This document shows, piece by piece, positions 51,115-62,000 of a stretch of 64,000 nucleotides of DNA; position 1 is the first letter of the stretch, and every line of letters starts with the position of its first letter. Source of the DNA: Todiramphus chloris collaris. Its lineage: Eukaryota; Chordata; Aves; Coraciiformes; Alcedinidae. The position numbers and the translations under genes are program-made. The stretch lies in NCBI GenBank assembly GCA_025345505.1, contig JANVCC010000076.1, forward strand, positions 13,346,057 to 13,410,056. The letters are read 5' to 3'. Under the pieces are notes generated by a model. The model saw nothing but the letters and a program-made list of their open reading frames with translations. It was not told where the DNA came from and ran no database searches.

Positions 51115-53115
51115 CTAGAGAATGTCGTGAAGCACCATGTCAAGTAATTTCTCAAATACCTCCAGGGATGGCGACTCAACCACCTCTCTGGGCAGGCTGT
51201 TCCAGTGTCTCACCACTCTCTCTGTAAAGAATTTCTTCCTAATATCTAATCTAAACCTCCCCTGCTGCAACTTCAGGCCATTTCCCCTGGTTCTGTAATT
51301 AGTAACTAAGGAGAAGAGGCCAACACCCACCTCTCTACAACCTCCTTTCAGGTAGTTGTAGAGGACAATGAGGTCCCTCCTCAGCCTCCTCTTCTCCAAA
51401 CTAAACATTCCCAGTTCCCTCATCCTCTCCTCATACGACTTGTTCTCTAAGCCTCTCACGAGCTTGGCAGCTCTCCTCTGGACATGTTCCAGAACCTCAA
51501 TGTCTTTCAATGAGGGGCCCAGAACTGAACACAGTACTCAAGATGAGGCCTCACAGGGGCTGAGTACAAGGGCACAATAACTTCCCTTCACCTACTGACC
51601 ACACTATTCTTTACACAAGCCAGGATGCTGTTGGCCTTCTTAGCCACCTGGGCTCATGTTCATCCAGCTGTCTACCAGCACCGCCAGGTCCTTTTCTGAT
51701 GGGCAGCTTTCCAGCCACTCATCCCCAAGCCTGTAGCACTGCTCAGGGTTGTTGTAACCAAAATGCAGGACCCGGCTCTTGGCCTTGTTGTACCTCATAC
51801 AATTGGCCTTGACCCATTGATCCAACCTGTCCAAGTCCCTCTGAAGAGCCTTCCTACCCTCAAGCAGATCAACACTCACACAAAATTTGGTGTTGTCTGC
51901 AAACTTGCTGAGGGTGCTCTCAAACCCCACATCCAAGTCATCAATAAAGATGCCAAACAAGACTGGCCCCAAAACTGATCCCCAAGGCGACCAGCAGCCA
52001 GCTGGATTTTGCCCCATTAATCACAACTCTCTGGGAATGGCCAGCCAGCCAGTTTTTAACCCAGTGAAGAGTACACTTGTCTATACTGTGATTCACCAGT
52101 TTCTCCAGGAGAATGCTGTGGGAAACTGCGTCGAAGGCCTTACTAAAGTCCAAGTAGATAACATCCACAGCCTTCCCCCCATCCAAGAGGCAAGTCACAT
52201 GGTCATAGGAAGAGATCAGGTTTGTTAAGCAAGATCTCCCTTTCATAAACCCATGCTGGCTGGCCCTGATTCCTTGGCTTCCCTGCAATTGCCATGAGAG
52301 CTCACTCAAGATAATCCTCTCCTTGATCTTTCCAGGTACCAAAGTCAGACTGACAAGCCTGTAGTTCTCTGGATCCTCCTTCCGTCCCTTCTTATAGATA
52401 GGTGTCACATCCTCCTCCAATCACCTGGTACCTCTCCTGTTGACCAGGATTTTTGAAAAATGTTGGAGAGGGGCTTGGTGAGCTCTCCTGCCAGCTCCCT
52501 AAGTACTCTTAGGTGAATGCCATCTGGCCCCATAGACTTGTGAGTATCAAGGTACAGAAGCAGATCATTAACTACTTCTTCCTGGATTAAGGGGAGGTTG
52601 CACTCTTCACCATCCTTATCTTCAAGCTCAGGAGGCTGAACACCATGGGAACAGTTGGTCTGTCCACTAAAGACAGAGGCAAAGACAACATTAAGTATCT
52701 CAGCCTTTTCCTCATCATTGGTTGCAATGTTCCCCCTGGCATCCAGTAAGGGATGGAGATTCTCCCTCGTACTCTTTTTATTGTTAATGTACCTGTAGAA
52801 GCTTTTTTTATTGTCCTTTATATCAGTGGCCAAGTTTAGTTCCAGCTGGGCTTTTGCCTTTCTAATTTCTTCTCTGTATAATCTGACAAGGTCTTTGTAC
52901 TCCTCCTGAGTTGCTTGGCCCTTCTTCCAAAGGTGGTAAACCCTTCTTTTCTTCCTAAGTCCCACCAAAAGTTCCCTGTTCAACCAGGCTGGCCATTTTC
53001 CCTGCCTTTTAATCTTGCGACACATGGGGATAGTCTTCTCCTGGGCCTCTAAGATTTCCTTCTTAAAGATTGACCAGCCTTCCTGGACCCTTTGCCTTTC
53101 AGGACTGTCTCCCAC
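51115..53115 (-). pseudogene. CR1 ORF2, linker and reverse transcriptase part (broken)
   Basis: The frame is split into at least four blocks: 52405-53115 (linker and N-terminal RT, with KSMGPDGIHLRVL and WSTGEVPGDW), 51941-52420 (PIYKKGRKEDPENYR, LDFSKAFDAVSHSILL), 51640-52017 ([12 protein letters not shown], then FADNT) and 51115-51510 (the C-terminal [21 protein letters not shown] and SLEKRRL). Frameshifts separate the blocks. The catalytic Tyr/Phe-Ala-Asp-Asp box reads F-A-D-N (AAC codon at 51892-51894): the second catalytic Asp is replaced by Asn, which should inactivate the polymerase even if the frame were whole. In life the protein reverse-transcribes CR1 RNA at the nick made by the endonuclease. 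The last block ends at a stop next to 51115. Confidence 0.92.
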
Positions 53116-53213
53116 TGGACTTTCTCAACTAGTGTTCTGAACAGTCTAAAGTCTGCCCTCCGGAAATCCAAGGAGGAGGTTCTGCTAACTACCCTCTTCA
53201 TATCACTAAGAAT

Positions 53214-54056
53214 TTAAAACTTAACTAAGTCATGATCACTAAGCCCAAGACGGCCTCTGACCACCACATCTCCCACTAGTCCTTCTCTGTTACTGAACAG
53301 GAGGTCAAGGGAGGCTCCCTCCCTGGAAGGCTCGTCTACCATTTGAGTTAGGAAGTTATCTTCCATACATTCAAGAAACTTCCTAGCCTGTCTACTCTTT
53401 GCTGTGTTATATTTCCAGCAGATGTTTGCTAGATTGAAGTTACCTACTAGAACAAGGGATGTCAATTGTGAGACATCAGCAAGTTGTTTATAAAAAAATT
53501 CATCTGCCTGACCATCTTGATTCTGTGGTCTATAGCAGACTCCCAGCACAACATCACCCTTATTTGCTTTCCTTTTCATCCTAACCCATAAGCACTCAAC
53601 TTTATCACCATTGTAATCAATTTCTATACATTTGAAACACTCCCTAACATATAGGGCCACACCCCTGCCTCTCCTTCCTTGTCTATCGCTTCTGAAGAGC
53701 TTATATCCATTCATCGTAGCATTCCAGTCATGACAGTCATCCCACCACGTTTCAGTGATGCCAACTACGTGATAGTTGTCCTGCTGCACTATGGCCTCTA
53801 GCTCATCTTGATTGTTGCCCATGCTATGTGCATTAGTGTAGATGCACTTGATCTGAGCAACCGATTTCACCCCCATCCTTTGTCCTTTACCAGTAGGCTC
53901 ATTACTGGTGGACCGGGTTTTATTCCCTTCCCTCTCCAATTCTAGTTTCCCAATCACTTCTGCAGTCACTTCTCCATTAGTGAGCTCCATTTTTATGTTG
54001 TTCCATGTATCACAATTATTTACCTTAAGTAGGACAATAGACTGGAGGTTGTCCAT
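53214..54056 (-). pseudogene. CR1 ORF2, endonuclease part (broken)
   Basis: An open frame of 280 codons holds the APE-type endonuclease that nicks target DNA for CR1 insertion. Visible motifs are TNAHSMGNNQDELEA, the metal-binding GITETWW, the YRPQNQ segment, the box that normally reads GDFN, and the final SDHDLV. The GDFN box here is G-N-F-N (AAC at 53439-53441), a change of a catalytic Asp. The frame ends at TAA 53214-53216, but the typical CR1 protein continues in the same frame beyond it (ILSDMKR), so the stop is a single-base nonsense mutation. A frameshift near 53100 then moves the rest of ORF2 to another frame. Confidence 0.92.
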
Positions 54057-54103
54057 AGGCTCATCTCTAATGAGCCTGGTTTCATGCCCTTCCCCCTTCG
54101 AGC

Positions 54104-55290
54104 CTAGTTTAAAGCCCTTTCAATGAGGATTCTTTTTCCCCTTAGGGACAGCTGTACTCTGCCTCCTGCCAGTAGACCAGGTGCCATATAAACTTCTCCA
54201 TGATCAAAAACCCCAAAATTCTGATGGTGCCACCAGTCTCTCAGCCATGTGTTAATAATATGTGTTTTCCACCCTCTTTCTGTATTCCTCCCTACTACTT
54301 GAGGGATTGAGGAGAATACCACCTGTGCACCTGAACCTTCAACCAGTTGCCCCAGAGCCTTGAAATCTTTCTTGATTGCCTTTGGACTTCTCTCAGAAAC
54401 CTCACCATTACCAACCTGGAAAACTATCAAAGGATAATAATCAGAGGGGTACAACAGATCAGGCAGCCTCCTTTTAACATCTTTCACCCGAGCCTTAGGG
54501 AGGCAGCAGATTTCCCTGTGGGATGGGTCTGGTCTATAGATAGGCCCCTCTGTTTCCCTCAGAAGAGAGTCACCTACTATAATAACCCTCCTTTTCTTCC
54601 TTGTTGAGGAAATCCTAAGTCATAAGGCTGAGGGACAAGCTGTGGGTGAATCACCAGTTGGATCCTCATCAGAAGGAGCATCAAATTCGAGAAGTCCATA
54701 CCCCTTAAGTGAGGGCAATGGGGAAGGACAGGGTGGTGAGGGGAGGACTCACCTGCCTCTACAAGGTGGGACCTGCCTCCAAGCCTCCCCCTCTCCCATG
54801 CCCCTACCCTCAAGCTGGTTACAAGAAGAAGACTGACTGTCTTCCAGGAGGGCCTCATATCTATTTCTCAAAGGCACCGGAGGAGGCGGAGCAGGCAAGG
54901 GGTGTGCTTGCTTTCTGCCACATTCATGAACTTGCCTCTACTCACCCCCTTTACTTAGGTTTCTGTTTTCTATATCAGAGGGGCAGTGTACAGTGACCCC
55001 TTGATTTTGGGTGTTACCTGTCTCTTGAATGGAGCACACAGCTTGGCTCCAGCGGTCTATCTCAAGTTCAGATTCCCTAATACTCCTGAGCCTTTCTACT
55101 TCAGCTTTAAGTCTCACAACCTCATCTTCCATCAGGGCCATATGGCTGAGCAGATCATCTACCTGCTGACACCACACACAGCCAAAATGAGGAACAGTTT
55201 GGTTTGCAACAGCAGAGCAGAAGGCCCGCACTTGTGCTTTGCCTCCTTACAGGCTTTGCACAAAGTTCAGGTCTACCTGTCTCTCACATT
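54104..55290 (-). pseudogene. CR1 ORF1 remnant with zinc-finger, coiled-coil and SGNH/GDSL esterase parts
   Basis: N-terminal part (about 54938-55270): Cys/His-rich stretch (ACKEAKHKCG on one frame) followed by a predicted coiled coil with heptad-like leucines and charged residues (SHMALMEDEVVRLKAEVERL). Middle part (about 54577-54858) is Pro/Ser-rich and frame-shifted. The C-terminal part is an SGNH hydrolase-like domain; its first block VGDSLLRETEG is intact, with GDSL at 54563-54574, followed by YYPLIVFQVG and the FDHGEVYMAPGL region to the end near 54104. CR1 ORF1 proteins with an esterase-like domain are known; they bind RNA and are thought to help in retrotransposition, possibly at membranes. 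The frame switches at least twice, so no full protein can be made. Confidence 0.85.
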
Positions 55291-55350
55291 TGCAAAATAC
55301 CAAGCATTCAACACAATCACCTGTACTGTATCAAAAGTGTGCAGGTTTCT

Positions 55351-56304
55351 TCCTTAAGTTCTAATATTTTTAGGTAAGTTCTGTTAGCAAAGAAGTAAAT
55401 TATTTCCAAACTTTTTATACCATCTTTCATCCATATAAATACCTAGCTGTAAAAGTAACTCTATTTTTTATTCTTAATGATGATTTGGAACATAATTAAA
55501 AACCCCTCTGACAATTTTTCACTTGTCTGTACTGTTGACTTGACCATCTAGCTTCAATTTTTGTTGAAAAGATGGGCTGTAACCAGCAAACAGTTTCAAA
55601 ACACTCTTATGAACCTTAATTCCACATTTATGTTGCATCAAAAGATGTACTGCTGTTTTAAGCACCTAAGTATAAGGGTTTTTTTCTACATGAAAGGTGT
55701 CTATGGCTTTCTTAAACAGAAAGGCAAGTTAAAAAAGTAAATACAATATTTAAAGTTACATATGTTGACAGAGTGCAAACAAGAAGAGGTCAAGGACAGA
55801 ATTTACTTTGACTAAATGAAAAGAGCTCCAAGCCAAAAAGGAATTACACAGATGATTCAAGATCAGGAAGCATGTTATTATTGACTTCTGATTACCCAGA
55901 ACACCACACACAGAAAAGCCTAAAGACAAATTTGCACACACAAGTCAGAAAAGTTCAGAAGATCAGAGTGATTTTAAGAAGATAAGCAAGGGCAACCCTA
56001 TCAACAGCTTACATATTAAAAGCCTACATATATGTGTCTAATTGTCCTGCCAGTTAGCAAGTTAAAAATGATTTGGTATTTGCCCCTTTCCCCCAAGAAA
56101 TACAGGTGATGTCTGAGTGGTAATTTGGCTCAACTCAGTTATCTTACTCTCCTTGGATACCTAGTAATTTTGGTCATGTTAGCCAGCAGGGAAGTTCAGG
56201 GCCAGTTGCACAGAATTAGCAAAAGTTGTTTACAAAACAATTTTAGATTTTAGATGTTTTGAAATCTCAAAAATAGTGACCTTTTCACATTTACATACAG
56301 GTAC
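55351..56304. other. Intron 3 sequence, nothing recognised
   Basis: AT-rich sequence between the 5' end of the long CR1 and a poly(A) tract. No coding motif or known repeat identified. Confidence 0.5.
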
Positions 56305-56307
56305 AAT

Positions 56308-56345
<38 letters not shown>
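56305..56345 (+). repeat. AATAAA followed by A33
   Basis: AATAAA at about 56305-56310, then GT and an uninterrupted A33 (56313-56345), followed by a small direct repeat of AATAAGAC. The layout resembles the 3' end of a retroposed, polyadenylated transcript, but I could not recognise a body upstream. A plain A-rich microsatellite is the alternative. Confidence 0.6.
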
Positions 56346-56347
<2 letters not shown>

Positions 56348-58889
56348 AGACAATAATAAGACAAAAAAAGAAAATTTAAGAAACTGTATTTGCTATGCCA
56401 ACTATTCACAAAACTATGAGGATTCTGATTTGTAACAAAATTACCTTAGCACAGCATCTGTCCTTTTAAAGGTGGTCATGCTGTTTAAAGGGTATTTGTC
56501 ATGCTTAGAAGTTTAGAACAAGGGATGTCTACCAAGAAACACTTAAGAAAGTGCTACCAAAAGACCCTTGGGCTCCATACTGGGACAATAAAGTGTCAAA
56601 ATGATTTAATTATCTACACTACTACACTGAAATTTCCTTAACCACCTAACAGACTTACTCAGATGAGACCTGAGAACGGTTCTATGTCTTGTCAGGGTAG
56701 TGTTATTATGGAGTTCTCCAAAGGAATGCTTTTGTAGCTGAGAGAGGAGGGCTATTAGGAACTATCAACTTCACAATATCTGTAGGATTATATGCAAAAT
56801 TTCTTCCAAAGGCTGTGCCATCTATTCTCACACCTCCACTTTTCAAGTGCCTTTGAACCTGGTCTTTCACGCACTAAATCGCTCCCTTCAATTTCAAGCC
56901 CAGCATTTTATTTTTCCTCATAAATGATTCTTACTATTTTTCTTCCAATGATTTACTGCCTAGCACAAAAGCAGACTGAAACAAATACTCAAGCAGCCTG
57001 AGCATTCTGCCTCTGGAAATGTCTTTTGCCAAAGAAATTGCACTGCATTTTCACATGCAACATTTTCTTTATTTAATTTTGTTTTTTATATAATCACAGT
57101 TCTTCAACAACATACACCAGCTATCAGGAGGGAACATGGAAGTAACCCTTCTGAATTCCTTCTCCATCAGTCTATCCAGAGATAATTGAAAGAACAGATG
57201 CAACAGCTTTGTGATTATATAGACTTTCCCATGAAAAGAAAACCAAAACCGTTTCAACAGAAGTCCTGGCTTCTTCGGTCCAACCTTTCATCATAATCAT
57301 TAAAAAGTTTTGAGTACTCATGAATATCTAACAAATGACAGTTTATAATCCCCATCTGTAACACTAGAGGCCAGGTACTGCAAAGACAAGACAGGTGCAA
57401 ATTCTGGTATTCCCATAGTGCTTATTATCTAGCCCTTTGTAGAAAGAAAAAGATTTCTCTTAGCACCACTACCAATAACCCACATTAATCTTTCCACAAG
57501 CAAATTCATACCCTGCAGCTACTACACAGTGTTATTACTCTGTCAAGAATTTTTATGCTGAATTGGAAGAGGTGTTTCCACCAGTCTGTGGAGTTATGAT
57601 TGTATAGTCAGTCATCTACAGAAGCTGCTCCACAGATGATTTGACATCAAATGTCTAGAGCTGAATCCATCATTCCACTTTCCCATGCAATTCTGCTGTT
57701 CGTAAGAACCTTTCAGATCTGGATCATATGTGAAAAAAATCAAAGAAAGAAGTTGCACTAACTCTGTTCTGTCCCAAATTCTTTACTTTTGTTTTTATTT
57801 TCACCTTTTCCTACCAGAATTATGGTAAGAAAAATTAGCACATTACACACCACTTTAATTAGTTACTGCCTGATTTTTGGAGGTGAGGCAATGGACAGGA
57901 CTGCAGCATGAGTAAGATATTAATAATGGATAGGGATACAACATGAATGCAGCTAAAATAGTGCAACTGAAAATTACAGTGCTGTCTGAAACCTAGTATC
58001 AAATGTTCATTTGCTTACCTTTTTTTTCACTAGCAAGCATGTCTGACACAACTTCTCAGTATTTGAAAGCACAAAAAATCTAGGACTGTGCCAGTTACTC
58101 GGGGAATTGCTTTGAGAATGGGACACAGTCACTTTGTTTTGGAATTTGTAGAGAAGCCATCAGTGTGCTTTCTCAAAAAGCTGTGAATAATATGTTGATC
58201 CTGGAAATTGGAAAAAGGATAGTCAACTAGACAATTATATACTACTTAAAACATAAAAAATAAAGGCAGCCAAAAAACCCCAAACCCATCAGAGCTATAG
58301 TGACCTGGGAGAACAGGAAGGTGGTGTTTGGGTTGGTTTTGTTTTGGATATATTTTGCTTTGTTTATTTGGGGTGAGAGGTGGGGAAGTGCTTATATATA
58401 TATATATTTTTTTTTTTTATTATTTTTTTTTTTAAGTAAAATGTAGCTTATATAACAGTTAATAAAGGATTAAATAAAAAAAAATAATTACATGACTGAA
58501 ATGCTGCACTCTTTAGAATAGGTATGATCTAGAGATTGAACAAATAAATTTGAACCATGACTACATAATAATTTGAAAAGGCTAAGGAAATATTTGGATA
58601 TCATTGTGGAATATTTATGTTGAGGTAGCATCCAACAGCTCCAGTTATATAGTGAGTTTACAGTTCTATAACAACACTTTTTTATACATACATATCCCTC
58701 AAGTAAAGGAGTTTTTGAAGTTCCTTTTCTATGAGGTGTCTATAAATTCTGATTTTTCAAAGGATGTTGTGAAGACATGAATTTTACCTGTGTTCAAGGG
58801 GTACATGGACAATTAATTACAAGGAATGACTGTCAAATTACTAAATTGATAAAGCACATAGGCTCAGAGAATCCACATTTTCTGCAGAA
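56346..58889. other. Intron 3 sequence, nothing recognised except low-complexity tracts
   Basis: No gene or interspersed repeat identified. A TA/T-rich tract lies at 58393-58434. Confidence 0.5.
58393..58434. repeat. TA then T-rich tract
   Basis: TATATATATATATA followed by T12, ATTAT and T12. A simple low-complexity region. Confidence 0.9.
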
Positions 58890-59032
58890 AATAGCTGGTA
58901 AGCAGGAGACTACAGGATGGGTGAAGAATCACATCTACTTGTCCTCTTCCTAGTGTTGCTTACCACCCATTTATGACCCCTAGTTACAGGATGCTGGACT
59001 AGACAACCTTTGGTTTGATTCAAGGCAGTCAG
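58890..59032 (+). mobile_element. Possible ancient CR1/L3-type 3' end
   Basis: The string ACAGGATGCTGGACTAGAC followed by AACCTTTGGTTTGATTC (about 58986-59022) resembles the conserved 3' region shared by old amniote CR1/L3 elements (GATACTGGGCTAGATGGACC, then TTGGTCTGACCC). The preceding ~90 bases are too diverged for me to be sure, and no octamer tail remains. Confidence 0.45.
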
Positions 59033-62000
59033 ACATTAGGGAAACTGGGAATGCAACCAGAAATGCTTTGAAAGTTGTCAATACTGATAATTCTGTTGAA
59101 TAATAGATTTTCAAATTCACATGCCAATATACATAACACATATTAAATGCTTTAATGTGTTGCTGCCAACTGATAAAGACTGACCAGATTGATCTGAGCC
59201 TCATTCAATTGTAAAGAATGAAGTTTTATAAGTCAGATTTGAGAAGGAAAAGAGAATCTCTTTGAAGATCAGTAAAGTATCTTGATACAAGTATAGAATA
59301 ACATATTTTAGTATAATATATATAGTTGCTACAGAGTGGCAGTATTATTTTTTTCTCATTTTCTTTTGTGTAATTGCTCTGAATAGACCTAATTCAGTCC
59401 TCCTTGGGTGAATTTAATGAACAAAAATCAACCAATAGACTCAAATGCTATTGGAAAAGATAGTTTATCAGTTAGTACAATGGTAGCCACTTCACCAAGT
59501 AAAAAACTCACTCTCTGAAATGACATTCAAATTCTGATGCCAAAATGCAACAAAAAGCATTTACTTATTTTTAAATCTTGAGTTTTCATATTTAACTGTT
59601 TTGCTATAAGGATATACTCTCACAACAAGGATTCCCAGAATATCCTCAATATTAAAATGTAATATTTAAAAGGTATTTTCCTTAGTGATATGTTCCCTGC
59701 TTACTAGTAGATGTAAACCTCTTCGTCTTGACTTAACAGTCAAGTTGAATGAAGAAAGTAATAGCAAAAAATAACTGCTGTGGTAATCCACAAGGCTGGT
59801 AAATCACCCCAGAGTACCTTCCCATGTATCTTTTATTCTCTTCCTTGCATCATTAATGAAGATTAGATTTTCCACATTACTATCTTTACTGGAATTTTAC
59901 TTTCTTTTTCCCTCATCAGTTGGCAAAATAAGCTCTTTCTCACAAACAGAAATAATGTTACGTAAGATCCCACCTACACCAGCCAGGACACTCCCAGAGT
60001 CATGACATTCCATACTTTTGAAATCTTTCAAACAAGACAAAACCATTTTTCTTTCTATCTCTGACTTCTTTTGTAGACTTTTTGAAAACGACAGAGAACA
60101 AAACATTAGGATTTACATATGCAAGATCTGTTGCAAAAGTAAATGATAGACCATGTAAAAGTAATACTCATTTTCAAATTGAACAAATATGCATACATAA
60201 ACTTCCAGTGAAAACACTGAGACACACTAATAAAGTTTCAAAATGAGAGTCCCTAACAATATAAACATTTATTACTAAATAGAAACCTAATAAAAACCTT
60301 TAGTAATTTACAGAAATTAAAGAAAAGGGATTGTCTCATGTATTTGAAAAATTTTTCCTGATAGGTTTTCTAAACTTTTTTTCACTTTTTAGGGCATTTA
60401 AATAGGTTAAACATTACTTGCCATGATTCTACTTACTATGTGCTTTCATGTGGGAGGAGAGGGTTAATATGTGATCAAAAACATAATTTGGGGAAAGGCA
60501 CAAGAAGGGTTGCCTGCTATTTCTTGACAGTTGTAGTACCCCGTCTGTTGTTTATAGAAATAATTTCTGCTTGAAACAGGTTGCCAGAGTGAGCTCACTT
60601 GTACATAATGCTGTTGACAACTCAAAGGAGAGCAGTTTTCACAGCCTTCTCTCCACCTCACTTGTTTTGATTTCCCCTCAATACTTTCTTTCAAAAATAC
60701 AATTTTAACACTTATGTGAATGCTTCATAACCACAATCGGTTATGTACTTGTGGAATACTCCTGAAATTTTCAGGAAGAAAATCTACTGAAGTTGTTGAA
60801 CATAAAAAACCCAAAGCATGACATTTGAGGCATGGTAACATAATCGCATTTAATTTTGTAAAATTTTCTTACTTATTTAGAAATACAAAAATCAGCTGGG
60901 CTTTTTATATCTTCTGCCATAATGAAATTGGGTGAGATATATAATAAATTTCCAAAATCAATGAACTTAAAGCTTAATCAAATATACAATGAATTTGTAA
61001 AAAAAAAAAAACAAACAGTGTGCCCAGGAAAACAAAATTACTTTGTCTGACACATAATCAATGAAACAATTTCTGATTCTTTTCAGCCTGAGCCATGGTA
61101 AAACTAACATCAAAGAAAAACGGCATATACTACATGAGAAATTACATTCTAATTTTGTCCAGAAAGAAAGGAACCTCATCTTTCAGAGTACAAAACTTGC
61201 TATCACATAAGCATATTCCTTCCTTTTAAGAACTAAATGACAAACAATTTAGCTCAAAATGTCTCTTCCTTTTTGAATCTCCAAAAATACACACTGACAC
61301 CTCAGGTTGACAGGTCAAGGACGCACTTCAATGGACTTCTGGGCAGGCCCATGAGTTTGCTAGATTAATTTCTAACCTTGTCTCTCTGTGAGTCTGCTTC
61401 ACATGCTGAAACTTGTAAACATTTTACGATATCCACGAGACAGAATCAAATATGGGTCACAGGAAAACAAGTTGTTATGAATTGATTCGGAAATTTTCTT
61501 CAGAGCTTCTTTCTGCTTGAAAGGGTTGCTTTTTCCTTCCCTCTTGTAGTTTTGTACTTTTTGTAGTTTTTTGCATCTTTAATGTCTCATTTAAGAAATT
61601 TAACAGGAATTTCTCTTTAGAGCTCAAGCACAAATTTAATGCAAAATGAAATCTCCAAGGAAAGAATTAGTCCAAAAACCTCTCTGATTTACAATGAATT
61701 TTTGCCACACAAAAAAATCCTCTCTATGATTGAATTTGCATGCTGGAGCATCTTTAGGAGTTTGCTGATTTATCCAGGTTTATGTTTCACTATATCTGAT
61801 CAGTGCAAACTCTGAACATAGAGGCTTTGTTTAAAAGTCCTTCCCATCATATGAAGGATTTTCACAGTCCTTTTTCCACTTCATGTAGCATCACAAAGTG
61901 CTAAATAACACTCATATACTCTCCTGCTGCTTCACACCACCTTAGCTTAAACAGCTGTGATATGTTATTTCCAAAATCTTTTGATTATTTCTAGATAGAC

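Larger units (their letters stand above)
50908..55350 (-). mobile_element. Near full-length CR1 LINE in PDGFC intron 3, sense to the gene
   Basis: About 4.4 kb on the minus strand, close to the usual full length of an avian CR1 (about 4.5 kb), where most copies are cut to a few hundred bases. From 5' to 3' it holds ORF1 with a zinc-finger/coiled-coil N-terminus (about 54938-55270) and an SGNH/GDSL esterase part (about 54104-54600). ORF2 follows with an endonuclease (53214-54056) and reverse transcriptase (51115-53115). A G/T-rich 3' UTR (A/C-rich on the plus strand, 50985-51105) leads to the octamer tail (complement of AATCACAGAATCACAGAAT, 50908-50928). Several frameshifts and one nonsense codon break the frames. 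The 5' limit is uncertain by about 50 bp. I saw no clear target-site duplication, which is normal for CR1. Confidence 0.95.

Noticed and set aside
54347..55357. Plus-strand open frames of 64-123 codons
   Set aside because: Antisense to the CR1 ORF1 coding region; they reflect its codon composition and are not separate genes.
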